From contig MOWL01000024.1 in the NCBI GenBank assembly GCA_002110485.1, positions 930,001 to 994,000 on the forward strand: 64,000 bases of DNA, written 5' to 3'. A program made the position numbers and the translations under genes. This stretch comes from Emergomyces orientalis. Taxonomy: Eukaryota > Ascomycota > Eurotiomycetes > Onygenales > Ajellomycetaceae. Below are positions 22,430 to 34,520 of the stretch, one piece after another. The notes beneath the pieces are model-generated. The model did not search any database. It worked only from the letters and a program-made list of their open reading frames with translations, and had not been told where the DNA came from. Each line of letters begins with the position of its first letter. The first letter of the stretch is position 1.

Positions 22430-23765
22430 ATGGTGTCCGAACAACTAGACTCGAAGAAGTGCATAGGGGTGGATTGCAGTAACAATGCTGGAAGTTTGCG
22501 GTGCCCGACATGTTTGAAGATTGGAGTCGAGAGCCATTTCTGTTCCCAGGACTGCTTCAAGAGGAGTTGGGTATGCCGAGATCATCTGCAAATTTCCCGA
22601 CAGAGGATTGAGAACTGACAGCTGAATTTTCCATATATATAGAGCGAACATAAATCTGCCCACAAGAAGAGTAATTTCCTAAGCAATCTTTTCCCTCCCA
22701 AGATAGTTTCTGAACCAGATCCAGCTACCGGCTATTTCAACCCGTTTCCAACCTATCCTTACACCGGCCCCCTAAGACCCGTATACCCTCTAGCCCCCAA
22801 AAACACTGTTCCAGACTCAATCCCACCCCCTGATTATTCCAGCGACGGCATCCCCCGCTCAGAACAGAAGTTCGTCGGTCGACATAATATTACGATACTC
22901 AATGCGAAGGAGCAGGAGGGGATGAGGAAAGTATGCCGCTTGGCAAGAGAAGTGCTGGATATTGCTGCGCGCGAGGTCAAACCTGGTGTTACTACCGACC
23001 ACATCGATAAGGTTGTTCACCAGGCTTGCTTAGAACGGAAGGTCAGCGGAAATTTTTTTTTTCTTTCCCCTTCCCTATTTTGTGTTTTGCTAACATCCAT
23101 CGTAGTCCTACCCTTCGCCATTGAATTATGTCCATTTCCCCAAATCCGTTTGCACATCGGTCAACGAAGTTATCTGCCATGGTATCCCTGACCAGCGCCC
23201 ATTAGAAGACGGGGATATCATAAATATTGACGTCACACTATACCATGAGGGCTTCCACGGTGACCTGAACGAGACGTACTATGTTGGAGAAAAGGCTCGC
23301 GCAAACCCCGACATTGTTCGAGTTGTAGAGACTGCAAGGGAATGTTTAGATAAATCAATTGAATTGGTGAAGCCGGGCATGCTATTCCGAGACCCAGGTA
23401 ATGTTATTGAGAAACATGCAAAGAGCAACAATTGCAGTGTGGTTCGGAGTTATTGTGGGCATGGCATCAACCAGCTTTTCCACACGGCTCCAAGCATTCC
23501 GCACTATGGGAAGAGTAAGACGGTTGGGCAAGCGAAGGCCGGAATGTGTTTTACAATCGAGCCTATGATTAACTTGGGCACATACCGAGACAAAACTTGG
23601 CCAGATAACTGGACCAGTGTTACCGCTGATGGACTCCAGTCGGCTCAATTCGAACACACGTTGTTAGTTACAGAGGATGGAGTTGAAGTGCTTACTGCTA
23701 GATTGCCGGACTCTCCTGGTGGTGCTATTTCTAGACCTGTTGTTGATGGAGAGGGAACGTCATGA
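22430..23765 (+). CDS. MAP1: Methionine aminopeptidase type 1
   Basis: Removes the initiator Met from nascent cytosolic proteins, working at the ribosome. Exons 22430-22570, 22643-23041 and 23106-23765 give 399 residues. The N-terminal zinc-finger region has Cys at 11, 16, 25, 28, 38 and 42 plus His at 50 and 54, matching the ribosome-associated fingers of eukaryotic type 1 enzymes. The five expected metal ligands are present: D222, D233, H299 (CGHGI), E332 (FTIEP) and E363 (QFEHT). Intron 1 falls between the last Cys and the His pair, so the finger is complete only after splicing. The donor of intron 2 is GTCAGC, a weaker site, but the join ERK-SYPSPLNYVHFPKS is exactly the family sequence. 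The start is the ATG at 22430; an in-frame TTG upstream is ignored. Confidence 0.97.
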
Positions 23766-24220
23766 TAGCTTTTCCCAAGATCGCCATACTATCATATTGC
23801 TACCCGTTTCTAGAAATGCTATGTTGCCGGCCATGCATGATTTTTGATACACAATTTCTGCCGTCTTTCTTTTAGTTCCCAAACCATTAGGTTTGATTGT
23901 TTCTCTATGTTTGGTATTTCGTTCACCGTGAATTTAGGTCAATAATGTAAAACGTTGTAATGAAATAAACGAGTAACTCCGAATCATATAGAGGCTTAAT
24001 GACTGGATTTAACATGCTTTTGTCACTTGATCGGTAAGAACGATCTTTATCTCCGAATACAATTTGTAATCGCCGGTAGTCACGTGATCTGAGTGTTGGC
24101 CTCTTTTACGAGGGGAAGAACATGCACTGAGTCAGAACAGAGATTTTTTCTGTTTGAAGAGAAAATAAATCTGTGAAGCTGTTGCAAAACCTCGAGGTCG
24201 TCTAGCTGGATTATGATAAT
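23766..24220. other. Spacer with palindromic E-box
   Basis: Contains the 3' region of MAP1 and the promoter of the MFS transporter gene. The only recognised element is the TCACGTGA palindrome, listed separately. Confidence 0.6.
24080..24087. promoter_or_regulatory. TCACGTGA palindrome upstream of MFS gene
   Basis: A perfect 8-base palindrome with CACGTG core, 134 bases before the ATG at 24221. Fungal bHLH factors (Cbf1/Pho4 type) bind such sites. Relevance here is inferred only from position. Confidence 0.4.
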
Positions 24221-26282
24221 ATGAGGGCTCAATCATTAGCTTCCGGTAGCGGAAGCTCTGAACCATCAGAAACTTCCCCTTTGCTCAGCAACAATGAAGA
24301 CTCTAAAACGTCCATTGGAAAGTCAATTATCGAAGCACAGGATGAGGAAGCTGTAGGCCAAGATGAGACTGATTCTGCTCGCGAAGCCCAATTCAGTGGC
24401 CTCCCCGACGCACAGAAGAAACTGAAATATATTGTGCCAGCGATTTCTATTGGAGTATGCATGCAAACCCCAAATTTCCTCCCCGCCACCTCAAATCAAA
24501 TATTTTAAGATCAGCAGCCAACCCAACTTTTTGCGGTAACTCATATATAGGTGTTCCTCAGCGCAGCGGACCAAACAATTATTGTGTCCAGTTATGGAAA
24601 GATTGGAAGCGACCTGCAGGCTTTAAACCTGACGAGCTGGATTGCAACCTCATACTTCCTGACCCTGACCTCCTTCCAGCCGCTCTATGGCCGCCTTAGT
24701 GACATATTCGGCCGTAAAGAATGCCTACTTTTTGCGTACTGTGTGTTCGGGATTGGGTGTGTGTGTTGTGGACTTGCGAGGAACATTGGGGAGTTGATTG
24801 CTGCGAGGGTATGCCTTTCTTGGTGCATTAATTACTGTGCTGCTCAAATTAACAGATCTGCTTAGGTATTCCAAGGCATTGGTGGAGGGGGAATGTCAAC
24901 TGTTGTAAGTATTATTATGAGCGACGTTGTTCCCCTCCGTGACCGAGGGGTTTGGCAAGGTATCATTAATATCATATGGGCAACTGGGAGTGCAATTGGG
25001 GCACCTTTGGGTATGTCCTCTCCTTCATCCACCCCTTCCCTATTCGATAATTCGACGGAGGCTATTATACTGACTTTTTTGACACAGGCGGCATTTTGGC
25101 TGACCATATTGGCTGGCGCTGGTAAGCATTTGTTCTCATTCAACCCCCAAAAAGGATAACATGAACTCATTACTCTTTCTACAGGGCGTTCCTCTTTCAG
25201 GGACCATTATGTCTGCTAGCCTTTATATCTGTTGCATTTACATTACATCTCCCTGTGCAAGAAAAGTCTCATTGGCGGCAAAAGCTCCGCCGAATAGATT
25301 TTCTGGGTGCTATAGTCCTGGTTGGAGCAGTCTTCGCGTTCCTCCTTGGAGCAGATAGAGGTAGTAATGTCTCATGGTATATCCCTATAACCATTGTGTC
25401 AATGTCCCTGGCGATCGTTCTCTTCGCCCTTTTCCTTTGCGTGGAGGTTTGGGTAGCTTTTGAGCCTATCGCACCGAGCCATATAATTTTTGACAGGAGT
25501 CTATTTGCCTGCTACGCTTGCAACTTTTTTAGTTTTGCCGGATATATGGGGGTTCTTTTTTATTTCCCCTTATATTTCCAGGCTACAGGTGGTGTCTCTG
25601 CCACCGGGGCGGGCCTCAGACTTCTACCCTCTATCATAGCTGGTGTCACTGGTTCTTTATTCGGCGGCATCGTGATGAAGAAAACTGGCAAATATTTCTG
25701 GATCACCTTCACGTCCTATGTTTTGCTAACAGTCGGAGTTGCCATCATATTCCTCTGCTCTGGCTTTGTGGTTCGTAACACCGCCGGAATTATAGTCGGC
25801 ATAACGATCGCTGCATTTGGAAGTGGAACTAGCATCACCACTACGCTGATTGCATTGAGTAAGTTATTTCTTCTTTTTAAATTCCACCTGTTACGATACA
25901 AACTTCACGTAACCTTTGTACCTAACATATCTATCCAGTCGCGTGCGCATCTCCACGGGACCAAGCAGTGGCAACCGCATGCTCTTATCTTTTCCGATCA
26001 CTGGGCTCAGTAATTGGGCTTTCATTCGCATCTACAATTGTTCAGCAATCTCTGCGAACTGGCCTGCGGTCTGCTCTCGGCAATAACAAGGATATCGAGA
26101 ATATCGTGGACGGCGTACGCCAAAGCTTGGATTTTATCAACACTCTGGATCCACAGACAAGGGAAATCGTGCGAAATTGTTATGGAAACGCCACGAATCA
26201 CGCATTTGGCCTTTCGATCATTGTCGTCCTGTTTACGATGCTCTGTGCTCTTTTCATCCGGGAAAAGGCTCTTAGTCGTTGA
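24221..26282 (+). CDS. MFS transporter, vacuolar basic amino acid (VBA/Fnx)-like
   Basis: Predicted 562-residue, 14-helix-type major facilitator protein. Six exons: 24221-24454, 24551-24808, 24866-25010, 25088-25121, 25185-25858, 25939-26282; exon 4 is only 34 bases. All joins are in frame, for example SIG-VFLSAADQTI, AAR-VFQGIGGGG, APL-GGILADHIGWRW-AFLFQGPL. The signature after helix 2, YGRLSDIFGRKE, and the motif FQGIGGGGM are typical of the drug:H+ antiporter-2 branch that includes yeast Vba and fission yeast Fnx proteins. The acidic, Ser-rich N-terminal tail of about 65 residues contains ETSPLLSN, an acidic dileucine-type vacuolar sorting signal. Transport of basic amino acids into the vacuole is the best guess; a drug or siderophore exporter is the main alternative. 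Confidence 0.88.
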
Positions 26283-27392
26283 CGTAGGGCAGTGATGTGG
26301 GGGACTTGCGAGAATTTCCCTCTAAAATTTAGTATACCTAACCAGTTTGCTTCGAATTCTAGGATGGATGTCCGACGGGGCCTTATGTCGCACGCCGTCT
26401 CATTTTTGGTGCCGCGTCATTGTTTTGACGGAATCTTAATTCATTACCCTTTTCGCATGTGTCTGATCATAGAAAAAAGAAAAGATTTCTATTTGGCAAA
26501 TTTTGGGGTTTCAAAAGATCTAGAACCTGGTTACACGCCTCGTTTAAACGACTGGCCTATGCATTGGAGAAGACTACGTTCTCAGCATGACGTATACGTT
26601 ATTACTACAGATTGGGAGAGAAAAATATTGTTATATATACCTATACGCTTTTGCTATTAGTATATGTCTCTACGTAGACGTCCGTTTCCGCCCATATTGC
26701 GGTTTACTCTGATTTAAGCGGTTTGAATAAGAAGGAATGGGATGATGGCTATTGGATTGAGATTTTTGGCACATTCTGTATTAGGACGTTTATGCTATAA
26801 CTGGTATTGGGTTTTTCTGCTCCGTGCATAAGTGTCAAGAGTCAATCTTGGTAGTAGCAGTCGCGAATGGTTACCGAGCAATTTCAAGGTCGCATAAAAA
26901 GGAAGATGGGACAGTTTGCTTCCTTTGGTCACGGTGCAGGAATCTCATTATCAATTCACTGCGTAAAAATTATACCGTCCCCTGGTTCGAGATCATCACA
27001 TACCATAAAAAATGGTGTGTTCCTCCCCACAGTTATCTTACACATAAAAGTGCTTGTTGCAGATGAAAAAGTAAACTAAATTACCGCGCGCTTATTTCCC
27101 GTTGGGCCTCGTCCCGAAGTGGTGGATCCCCCCCGAGCAGTGACAAATAACTTTGAAATCCAAGCCCAGTTGAGCTTCAGGGATAAAAACACCTATGCAC
27201 AGTTACATACCTAACCATAACCTCTCATACCTGCCCTTTGTTATAAACCTGCAACTCAACACACATCTAACATGGCTTTTATTATGCCGGCTCACCAGCA
27301 GAGCTAATGCATCTCCGTACTGATGCCCATGGACTGGTGATGCCGTTCACTGACAGTTTCCGCACACCCCGATATACCTCCCTTTCCTCAAG
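26283..27392. other. 1.1-kb spacer, no gene recognised
   Basis: No motif-bearing ORF. Probably the MFS 3' region and the promoter of the ZZ/EF-hand gene; the last 100 bases before ATG 27393 are pyrimidine-rich. Confidence 0.6.
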
Positions 27393-30300
27393 ATGTCGTC
27401 CGACGCATCTTCACACCCAACGTCTCTCACGCGATTTCGACCGGCGATATATCTCTTGACCGGTGTAGCCGCCGCTTGCGCTATTTTCTACGCTCATAGC
27501 CGTTATGTCGCCTCCCAGTCTCCGCCACCCTTGCACCGGCGCAATGCCGTCCGGAGAAGGGGCACCCGGCGGCGCGGTGGCATCTCACTTCCCAGTGGCG
27601 AGTCGCGCGTGCCCCACGACTTCTCGGGACCTATACAAGCGCTGGACCTACTGGAGCGAACAGGACAGGCTTACGGGACGTTCAGGATGCAGGTAGACGG
27701 TGGTCGCGCGGTTGAGTGTCGCCTTATCCCGTCGCAATTACCATCTGTCGAACAGATTCAGCAGGAGCTTGAAGCCACTCGGGAGCATGCACTGTATATA
27801 CGATCTGTCATCGAAGATGCCCTTCTTGATAACTTCCTAGCGGTGGAATTCCGGTCCTCGCATACTATTCTCTTTGAAACGGGTGAGTGGCAATATTTGG
27901 CAACTGAGTTGCTAGAGCGGGGACTTTCTGAGGCGAACGTCACGGCTGCCATCACGAGATTCAACGAGTCCGATCAATTTGGCGAGGAGTTACGGCGCCG
28001 GAGACAGAATGGCGAGTCGATACGACTGACAGGCGCTGGAACTAGCCTCCTCAACCCTACGGAGCCATCCCAAACAGTACAAGTTCCCGAACCGGCGGAA
28101 ACCACAATGGATGACCAGAGTATCTTTTCGTGGCGAGATGGAAATGATGATGGCACACCCACCCGCGAGGGACAGAATTTGCTCAACTTGCTATACCATA
28201 TTGCTGAGGATCAAGCGCGCCGGGATGGCTATATTCATCGCGGGGTGACATGTAATAGCTGTGGGGCAATGCCAATACAAGGAATAAGATATCGATGCGC
28301 AAACTGTATCGACTATGACCTTTGTGAAACATGCGAGGCAATGCAAGTTCATATTAAGACTCATCTATTCTATAAAGTCCGTATTCCCGCTCCATTCCTA
28401 GGCAATCCGCGACAACCCCAGCCGGTTTGGTATCCGGGGAAGCCAGCAATGCTGCCACGCAGTCTACCACGAAATCTCGCAAAAAGGCTTATGAAGGAGA
28501 CAAATTTTGAGAATACTGAGCTGGATGCGCTATGGGATCAGTTTCGCTGCCTGGCAAATGTTGAGTGGGTCAACGATCCAAACAAGCTTAATATGGCGAT
28601 TGACCGCAAGACGTTTGATCGGTGCTTTGTACCAAATACGTCGATCCGGCCCCCACCACCGAGCCTTATATACGACCGGATGTTTTCGTTCTACGATACT
28701 AATGGAGATAACTTGATCGGCTTTGAAGAGTTTTTGAAAGGATTGGCAAGCTTCAGCAATAAGAGCGTGCACGAGAGGCTTCGGCGTATATTTGAAGGGT
28801 ATGATATCGATAGGGATGGTTACGTGGAAAGAAAAGACTTCCTTCGAATATTCCGGGCGTACTATACTCTGAGTAGAGAATTAACTAGAGACATGGTAGC
28901 CGGTATGGAAGATGATTTCTTGGAGGGTGGCACGAGAGATATCATACTTGGGAGTCAACCGATCTCTTCCGCATTCCCAGGCAATATCCCACCAGGAGAG
29001 CCTTCAAGGATTGGAGAAGGCAAACGCACAAATTTGCAAGGTGATATGGAAATTATCGATAACAATGGAATTTTACGAGACGATGGGGATGACACAGGCG
29101 ACAGGAGCGCAATTATTGCGGATGCTGCAGTAAGGGAAACGTATGGTCGGACACGCCCACTCTTCACATCCAGGTTGCGTCTCCCCGACCCTCCATTTAC
29201 GCGACCTCGTAGACGCAACCGCCGCGCCCACGGAGATGTCAACGAAGAAGAGTATGTCGATGAAGAGGATAATGGAGGGCATGACTCAGATTCTTACCCA
29301 GGCAGCTACAGCGAATGGCCTAATGAGCAGGTCCGGTCGGAGGACGTGGTCAGTGCCTTAGGCACCTACGTACCCCTGGAAGAAATCACCGATCCAGTTG
29401 ATAGAGCTAGGATCGCTACTTGTGCAATGCAGAGGCTTGATGAAGCAGATCGTGAACGGATGCAACGGATAAGGAGAGAGGGAGTTGACGAAAGATGGTC
29501 AAGGCGAGCATTCTATACAGACGAGGAGGAGGGCGCGATTGCTCCTGTTGGATACCATGAAGCGGAGGATTTCAACGAGGTAGTCGAAGATATTCCTCAC
29601 CGGCCACAAGAGGAGTCGCACCCACCCACTCCGCGGTCGAGGTCATCGTCTAAGGTTCGCTTCCAGGATGACATCACGGACAACGAGTATGAGACCAGGT
29701 CAAACCAGTCAACTTCATCCCGGAGCATTCCAGTTGCCGAGCGCTGGGGCGGATTCGAGATCCCTGAAGCCGAGAAAGATGTTGGAAAGGAGGTGCTATA
29801 TCAAGTTACTCAGCAAGGTCTTAACGAGCTTCTAGATCTCATATTCAAACCGAAGGAAAATCTACTTATGGAGGCGCGTCGAACCAAGGCTGAGAGGCAA
29901 CGATGGGCAAAGGAGATCAATAACTTTACGGCATCCCTCCCTAAAAACCATTACCTTCGAGAGGGTGCTGATATCGACGAGCAGATGGAAGATCTTTGCC
30001 AAGTGAAAAGGGACGATGAAGTGAAATCAACGCAACACCCGAGGGAGGAATCTCTCGAGCAACTACTGGATAGTGCAGATCACGGCTCTCTGAGCGGTAG
30101 GGATGCCCTCGACAACTCTCTGTCTTCCCCACGTGAAGAAGACATCGCTGGCGAGCCAGAATTACTTTCCGAATCCCATTATACCCTAGACCCTACCCTC
30201 CCTCAAAACCGCCCTAACGATTCAGATCTGGAACCTTTCCCACCTGCCCCCGAAGGGTTAGAATATACCGAATACGCAGAAGAAGAAGAGTACGAGGTAG

Positions 30301-30923
30301 CAGAGAGCACCTCCCCACCACCGGATCCTACCCTTCCTCAAAACCGACCAGACAGAGCAGCCTCGGGCCGCAGCCTCCATATAACCGAAGTCTCCAGCTC
30401 CACAGCCCTTCCATACGGACATTCTGTATTCGAGCAATCGCCCGTCTACGAATCTGCCTCCACCTCCACCTCCGTTTCTGCCCAACAACAACAACAGCCA
30501 CAAGAGCAGCAACAACACCCCCAGCGCCCTCGCCCCACACGGCCACGAAACCAGTCCCTACCCCTCCGTCTCCGCTTCCAACAATCCGCCTCCTCATCAC
30601 CCCGCCGACAACAACTCATTTCCACCGCTGGAGATGACGATCGCTCCCATTCCTCCCATTCCCTATCTCCGCCACCCTCGCCATCCTCCCCATCCTCTCT
30701 GGACGATACCAACAAACAACCCAACCCACCTTCGCCGCCGCTTCCACCCTCGCCAAAAACGCTCGCGCGGTGGAGCAGGCTTAATCAAGTTGAGCGGGAA
30801 GCGAAAGCGCGTGGCGGATCCGGTGCCAAGTTGAACTTTGATGAGTTTGCGATGAGGATGCAGGGGGAGAGGGGGAGGAAGTTGGGGTTTGTGGCGAGTT
30901 GGATTGATATGACGAGTTTTTAG
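27393..30923 (+). CDS. ZZ zinc finger and EF-hand protein, membrane-anchored
   Basis: Uninterrupted reading frame of 1176 residues, the only large intronless gene here besides the coiled-coil gene. A hydrophobic segment at about 17-36 (AIYLLTGVAAACAIFYAHS) suggests an N-terminal membrane anchor. A ZZ finger follows at about 283-335, with paired Cys (CNSCG, CANC, CETC) and a closing H..H. Two EF-hand loops lie at about 435-446 (DTNGDNLIGFEE) and 470-481 (DIDRDGYVERKD), both with good Ca2+-ligand spacing. The rest is acidic and disordered-looking, with a Gln-rich tract near 1030 and Pro/Ser-rich segments before a conserved-looking tail. Similar EF-hand/ZZ proteins exist across Eurotiomycetes; their role is unknown to me. 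Calcium-responsive protein binding at a membrane is inference. Confidence 0.9.
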   Translation: MSSDASSHPTSLTRFRPAIYLLTGVAAACAIFYAHSRYVASQSPPPLHRRNAVRRRGTRRRGGISLPSGESRVPHDFSGPIQALDLLERTGQAYGTFRMQVDGGRAVECRLIPSQLPSVEQIQQELEATREHALYIRSVIEDALLDNFLAVEFRSSHTILFETGEWQYLATELLERGLSEANVTAAITRFNESDQFGEELRRRRQNGESIRLTGAGTSLLNPTEPSQTVQVPEPAETTMDDQSIFSWRDGNDDGTPTREGQNLLNLLYHIAEDQARRDGYIHRGVTCNSCGAMPIQGIRYRCANCIDYDLCETCEAMQVHIKTHLFYKVRIPAPFLGNPRQPQPVWYPGKPAMLPRSLPRNLAKRLMKETNFENTELDALWDQFRCLANVEWVNDPNKLNMAIDRKTFDRCFVPNTSIRPPPPSLIYDRMFSFYDTNGDNLIGFEEFLKGLASFSNKSVHERLRRIFEGYDIDRDGYVERKDFLRIFRAYYTLSRELTRDMVAGMEDDFLEGGTRDIILGSQPISSAFPGNIPPGEPSRIGEGKRTNLQGDMEIIDNNGILRDDGDDTGDRSAIIADAAVRETYGRTRPLFTSRLRLPDPPFTRPRRRNRRAHGDVNEEEYVDEEDNGGHDSDSYPGSYSEWPNEQVRSEDVVSALGTYVPLEEITDPVDRARIATCAMQRLDEADRERMQRIRREGVDERWSRRAFYTDEEEGAIAPVGYHEAEDFNEVVEDIPHRPQEESHPPTPRSRSSSKVRFQDDITDNEYETRSNQSTSSRSIPVAERWGGFEIPEAEKDVGKEVLYQVTQQGLNELLDLIFKPKENLLMEARRTKAERQRWAKEINNFTASLPKNHYLREGADIDEQMEDLCQVKRDDEVKSTQHPREESLEQLLDSADHGSLSGRDALDNSLSSPREEDIAGEPELLSESHYTLDPTLPQNRPNDSDLEPFPPAPEGLEYTEYAEEEEYEVAESTSPPPDPTLPQNRPDRAASGRSLHITEVSSSTALPYGHSVFEQSPVYESASTSTSVSAQQQQQPQEQQQHPQRPRPTRPRNQSLPLRLRFQQSASSSPRRQQLISTAGDDDRSHSSHSLSPPPSPSSPSSLDDTNKQPNPPSPPLPPSPKTLARWSRLNQVEREAKARGGSGAKLNFDEFAMRMQGERGRKLGFVASWIDMTSF

Positions 30924-31681
30924 ACGACGTGGTATTTTCCTTTCTCCCCCGTCTATTTTCGAAGCGGGCTATTGGGAAATGGATTTTAGAAAGAGTTTTC
31001 TTATACAAAAGGCGAATGGGACGGGGAAATGCTACGCTTGCATAGAAATGAGAACTGATACGGGATTGGGTATGTATGATGAGGGAACGGAACGGAAGGG
31101 ATGAATCAATTTGGATGGACGATATCCACACCTTCTTTCCCCTTTCACTAACATATTGATATAAGAATCAGAATGGTAAAAGCACAGGCGAAAAAATAAC
31201 AAAATGTATTCAAGCCGCTCTATTTTTGTGTCATTTACATTGCCTTTTTACAATTGGATTTTGGTCTACTTGCATTTTTGCGGGCATAAGTTGCGAGCAT
31301 TGTGCTTCTCCGTTTACATGTACCTTTCATGTATAGTAATCTTGGATCGTTTTTCTGTATCTGGCGAAAAGAGTGATTATATTAATTTGCGTTAGATGCA
31401 TACGAGATTTTATATATAGGTATAGGTGTGGTTGGCCTGCTTTTATGAAGGTTGATCACCACAGAATGGTATTAGACTGTATCTTTTCGCTGAATTTTAT
31501 AATCTATGGAACAATATCTGTTAACCATCCCCTGTGGTTCAGAATTCGTGATATGGCACAGTATGTAATATGTAAGACTGAATATAATTCAAAAGAACTC
31601 CACTACCCCATGAGCATCCATAGACTTGAAAGGAAAATGTATTAGAAGAACAATGAAAACTATACCAAACCAAACCCAATC
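30924..31681. other. Spacer between convergent genes
   Basis: 3' regions of the ZZ/EF-hand gene and PRP17. AT-rich from about 31140 on. No gene seen. Confidence 0.6.
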
Positions 31682-33539
31682 TCAATCCCAATACTTAATA
31701 ACGCCCTCCAAACCCGCCGTAGCAACTTTACTAGTCTCCTGTGGATGCCATTCTACACAAGTGATCGCAGCCCCTTCCTTCCCTCCCGCCATAATCTTAT
31801 GCCACATCTTCCCTGTCTTCCAGTCCCAGAAACACACATACCCGCCACTATCACCCGACGTGACGAACTGCCCATCAGGACTAATGGCAACATCAATCGC
31901 ATACCCAGCATTATTATGCCCACGGAAATTCTTCTTGCGATTCTGCCGGAACTTATCCGTCGATGCATATACGACGATCTGATTGTCGCCGGACTGGAAG
32001 GCGACGTATTTGCCGTTAGGATGTGGTGCGGCACGAACGAGTGCGTATAGGTACGGTTCTGCGATGAACTTGATGGGGACGGGGATGTTATATTCCCACG
32101 CGCGTAGCGATTTATCGTCTGAGGTGGAGATGAAGCGGCGGTTGTTGTCCACGAAGGTAAGGGTGTTGACGGCGGCAAGATGGTGGTCGTATTCCTGCGT
32201 GATGGCGCCGGTGCGAGTGTCAAATTGGATGATCTTTTTATCGGACATACCAGCAAGGAATTCATGAGAGTGGGAGGGGTCTGGGTTGAAGCGAATGACG
32301 TGCGGCGTCTTGCCGGTTGAGAAGCGGGAGATGCATTTGCCATATTCTGTGTCCCAGAGTTTAATTTGTCGGTCGTATGAGCCGGAGAGGAAAGTGGTGC
32401 CAGTTGGGTGGAAGGTGGTGTCGGTGACTGCGTTGGAGTGGCCGGAGTATGTCCGTAACAGTTCTCGGGAATGGTAGGCGTCCCATATTTTAATTTTTGA
32501 GTCGGCAGAGGAAGAGAGCAGGAGGTGCCCTGAGTTGGGGAAGAAACGTAAGGAGGTGATCGGTTTTGTATGTGATTTCCAAGTATGGACCAGTTTCTTG
32601 GGTACGTAGTTTTTGATGCTGCCCACGTCCTTTTTAAGGTCGATGTCCAGATCCTGCGGAACATGCATATATGTCCTTCCTTGGTAATCGAACTGTTCCG
32701 AACCATGAAATTCGGTTGTTTCGGTCTGAGATGTATCGTCCTTGTATGCCGTAGCCTTTTTATCCATAGCCGGTACATTCGACGGCACAATCGCTTCCTC
32801 GATATATTCCTCGTCGCTAGCCAATTCACGGCCAGCTAGGTCGACCTCTTCTTCGTACATGTGATCATCATCTTCATATCTCGCCCAAGGTCCTACATAT
32901 GCGCCTTCTCCTTCAACAATACTAGAATCTCCCTTCTTCTGCCTCTTCCTCCTCAACGCAGCACTAACCTCCTTGGACGGGCGCATTTGCACAACATCTT
33001 TTCCCCCTAGACGTGCAGCTGCCTCCAAATCTCCGACAAATCCCCCAGGGACGCTTGGATCCTGAGTGTATCCAAATGCCTGGAATGTTCGATGTTGAGA
33101 ATTAAACGTCGCCTCGCTCATCAAGGTCTCCTCCGCATGCCCCGTCAATACATTTTTCCTCTTCATCGCGTTACCCCCATGCGCGGAGCGGAAGGGGTTT
33201 TCTGGTCCCAAGGTTGCTCGTGATAGGTCATCGTAGGTGGCGTTGTAAGTCAAGGTGGTATCGGTCGGTTTTGCAAGCATCATTTGCAAGCGTGAAGGAT
33301 CCTGTAGAATATATGAGCTCATATGAACGTATCAGAAGGGCATAGAATATTCTGCTATGATTTTTTTTTGGGCTGGAAAAGGATAGTAAAAGCAAATATG
33401 GGGACCAAACCTCTATTGAGATATCAGGCGCCGCAACGACGCCTGAAGCTGGAGCCGGAGCCGGTGTTGATTTGACAGGCGCATTTCGTAAATCGTCATC
33501 GCTAGAAGATTCATAATTAGCACCCAGAAGAGAAGCCAT
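31682..33539 (-). CDS. PRP17: Pre-mRNA splicing factor Prp17 (CDC40), WD40 protein
   Basis: Spliceosome component acting at the second catalytic step. Minus-strand exons 33539-33411 and 33301-31682 give 582 residues, close to the animal and filamentous fungal length. The start MASLLGANYESSSDDD and the segment GEGAYVGPWARYEDD (about 175-190) are family hallmarks in the N-terminal part. From about 280 to the end are seven WD repeats (for example LVHTWKSHTKPITSLRF, LLSSSADSKIKIWDAY, LSGSYDRQIKLWDTE), ending in KVATAGLEGVIKYWD. The intron (GTTTGG..CAG, 109 bases) follows DISIE. A long overlapping minus-strand ORF in another frame (31753-32829) is a shadow of this gene. Convergent with the ZZ/EF-hand gene. 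Confidence 0.96.
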
Positions 33540-34520
33540 AGCTATGGGTCTATTTCCTCTGCGCAACAAGTGATATATGGGCGTGGGTTGATGAAGTTGG
33601 TTCGCTGCCGTTGCTGAGATGGATGAAATTTTACGGTTGTCGAGGGAAACCAAATGCGCAGCCGGTGTCGAACTTTCGAGCGAAGCTTAAAGGATTGCTT
33701 GATGGAAAATGAAAGAATAGACAACGTAAATGATGCCGGGCATAACATAAAATAATACATTCGGATTGAACATTAGGATACAATTGTAGGATCCGTCCCC
33801 AAGTATGTTTAAATAAAAGTAGAATGCCAGTCAAACAGCACAACCGCAAACGCCCTTGCAGGTATGTACTGTACATTACGTCCAAAGATAAGAAAAAGCA
33901 GTGGAAAAGCGCGGGTATCTTACGCTCTTCATTATCAGTTTAGGCATATATACATAAGGATTGGCAGGAAAATAGGGAAAAGTAAAAAACATAGACTCCC
34001 AGCACCTGCATTGCCTATGCCTCGAACTTCGTACCTTGTGTGTCCGCCCGTCTTATACATCTTTTCACACTCATTTTCATCAACTCATCGTTAGAGAAAA
34101 AAAAGAAAAGACAAGTTGGAAATGGTGAGTAGCATAACATAAACACTATTACAGAATCGTTTCCCATTTGCCAAGCCATATCATATAGGGAAATAAATCA
34201 ACACTCCCAACGTAAGGGAAAAGCATGAAACATAAAATAAAATGAGAACATGCCGAACTCACTCAGCTCTATCAACAATAAATCGCTGTTCGCAAAAGGA
34301 AAAGGAAAAACAAAAGACGACCTGAAGATTCAAATCTGGGTTTGAAGATTGGGGGCTGGACTATTATTGTACGGACAAAATGTCCACCTTTGTATACTGG
34401 ATTTTCAATGTTGGCCGGCTCGCATTACTCGTTGGCCTCGGGTTTTAGTTGCTGGTTAATTTGGGATCACAAATCGCCCGGACGACCGTCCCGCATCGCG
34501 TTTGCCGCTTTCTCACGTAG
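33540..34520. other. Spacer, PRP17 promoter and ERV14 3' region
   Basis: About 980 bases between two minus-strand genes. Only short ORFs without motifs; no gene is supported. Confidence 0.6.

Noticed and set aside
31753..32829. Minus-strand ORF of 358 codons overlapping PRP17
   Set aside because: It lies in another frame of the WD40 gene, is Thr/Pro/Ser-rich without motifs, and PRP17 is certain.
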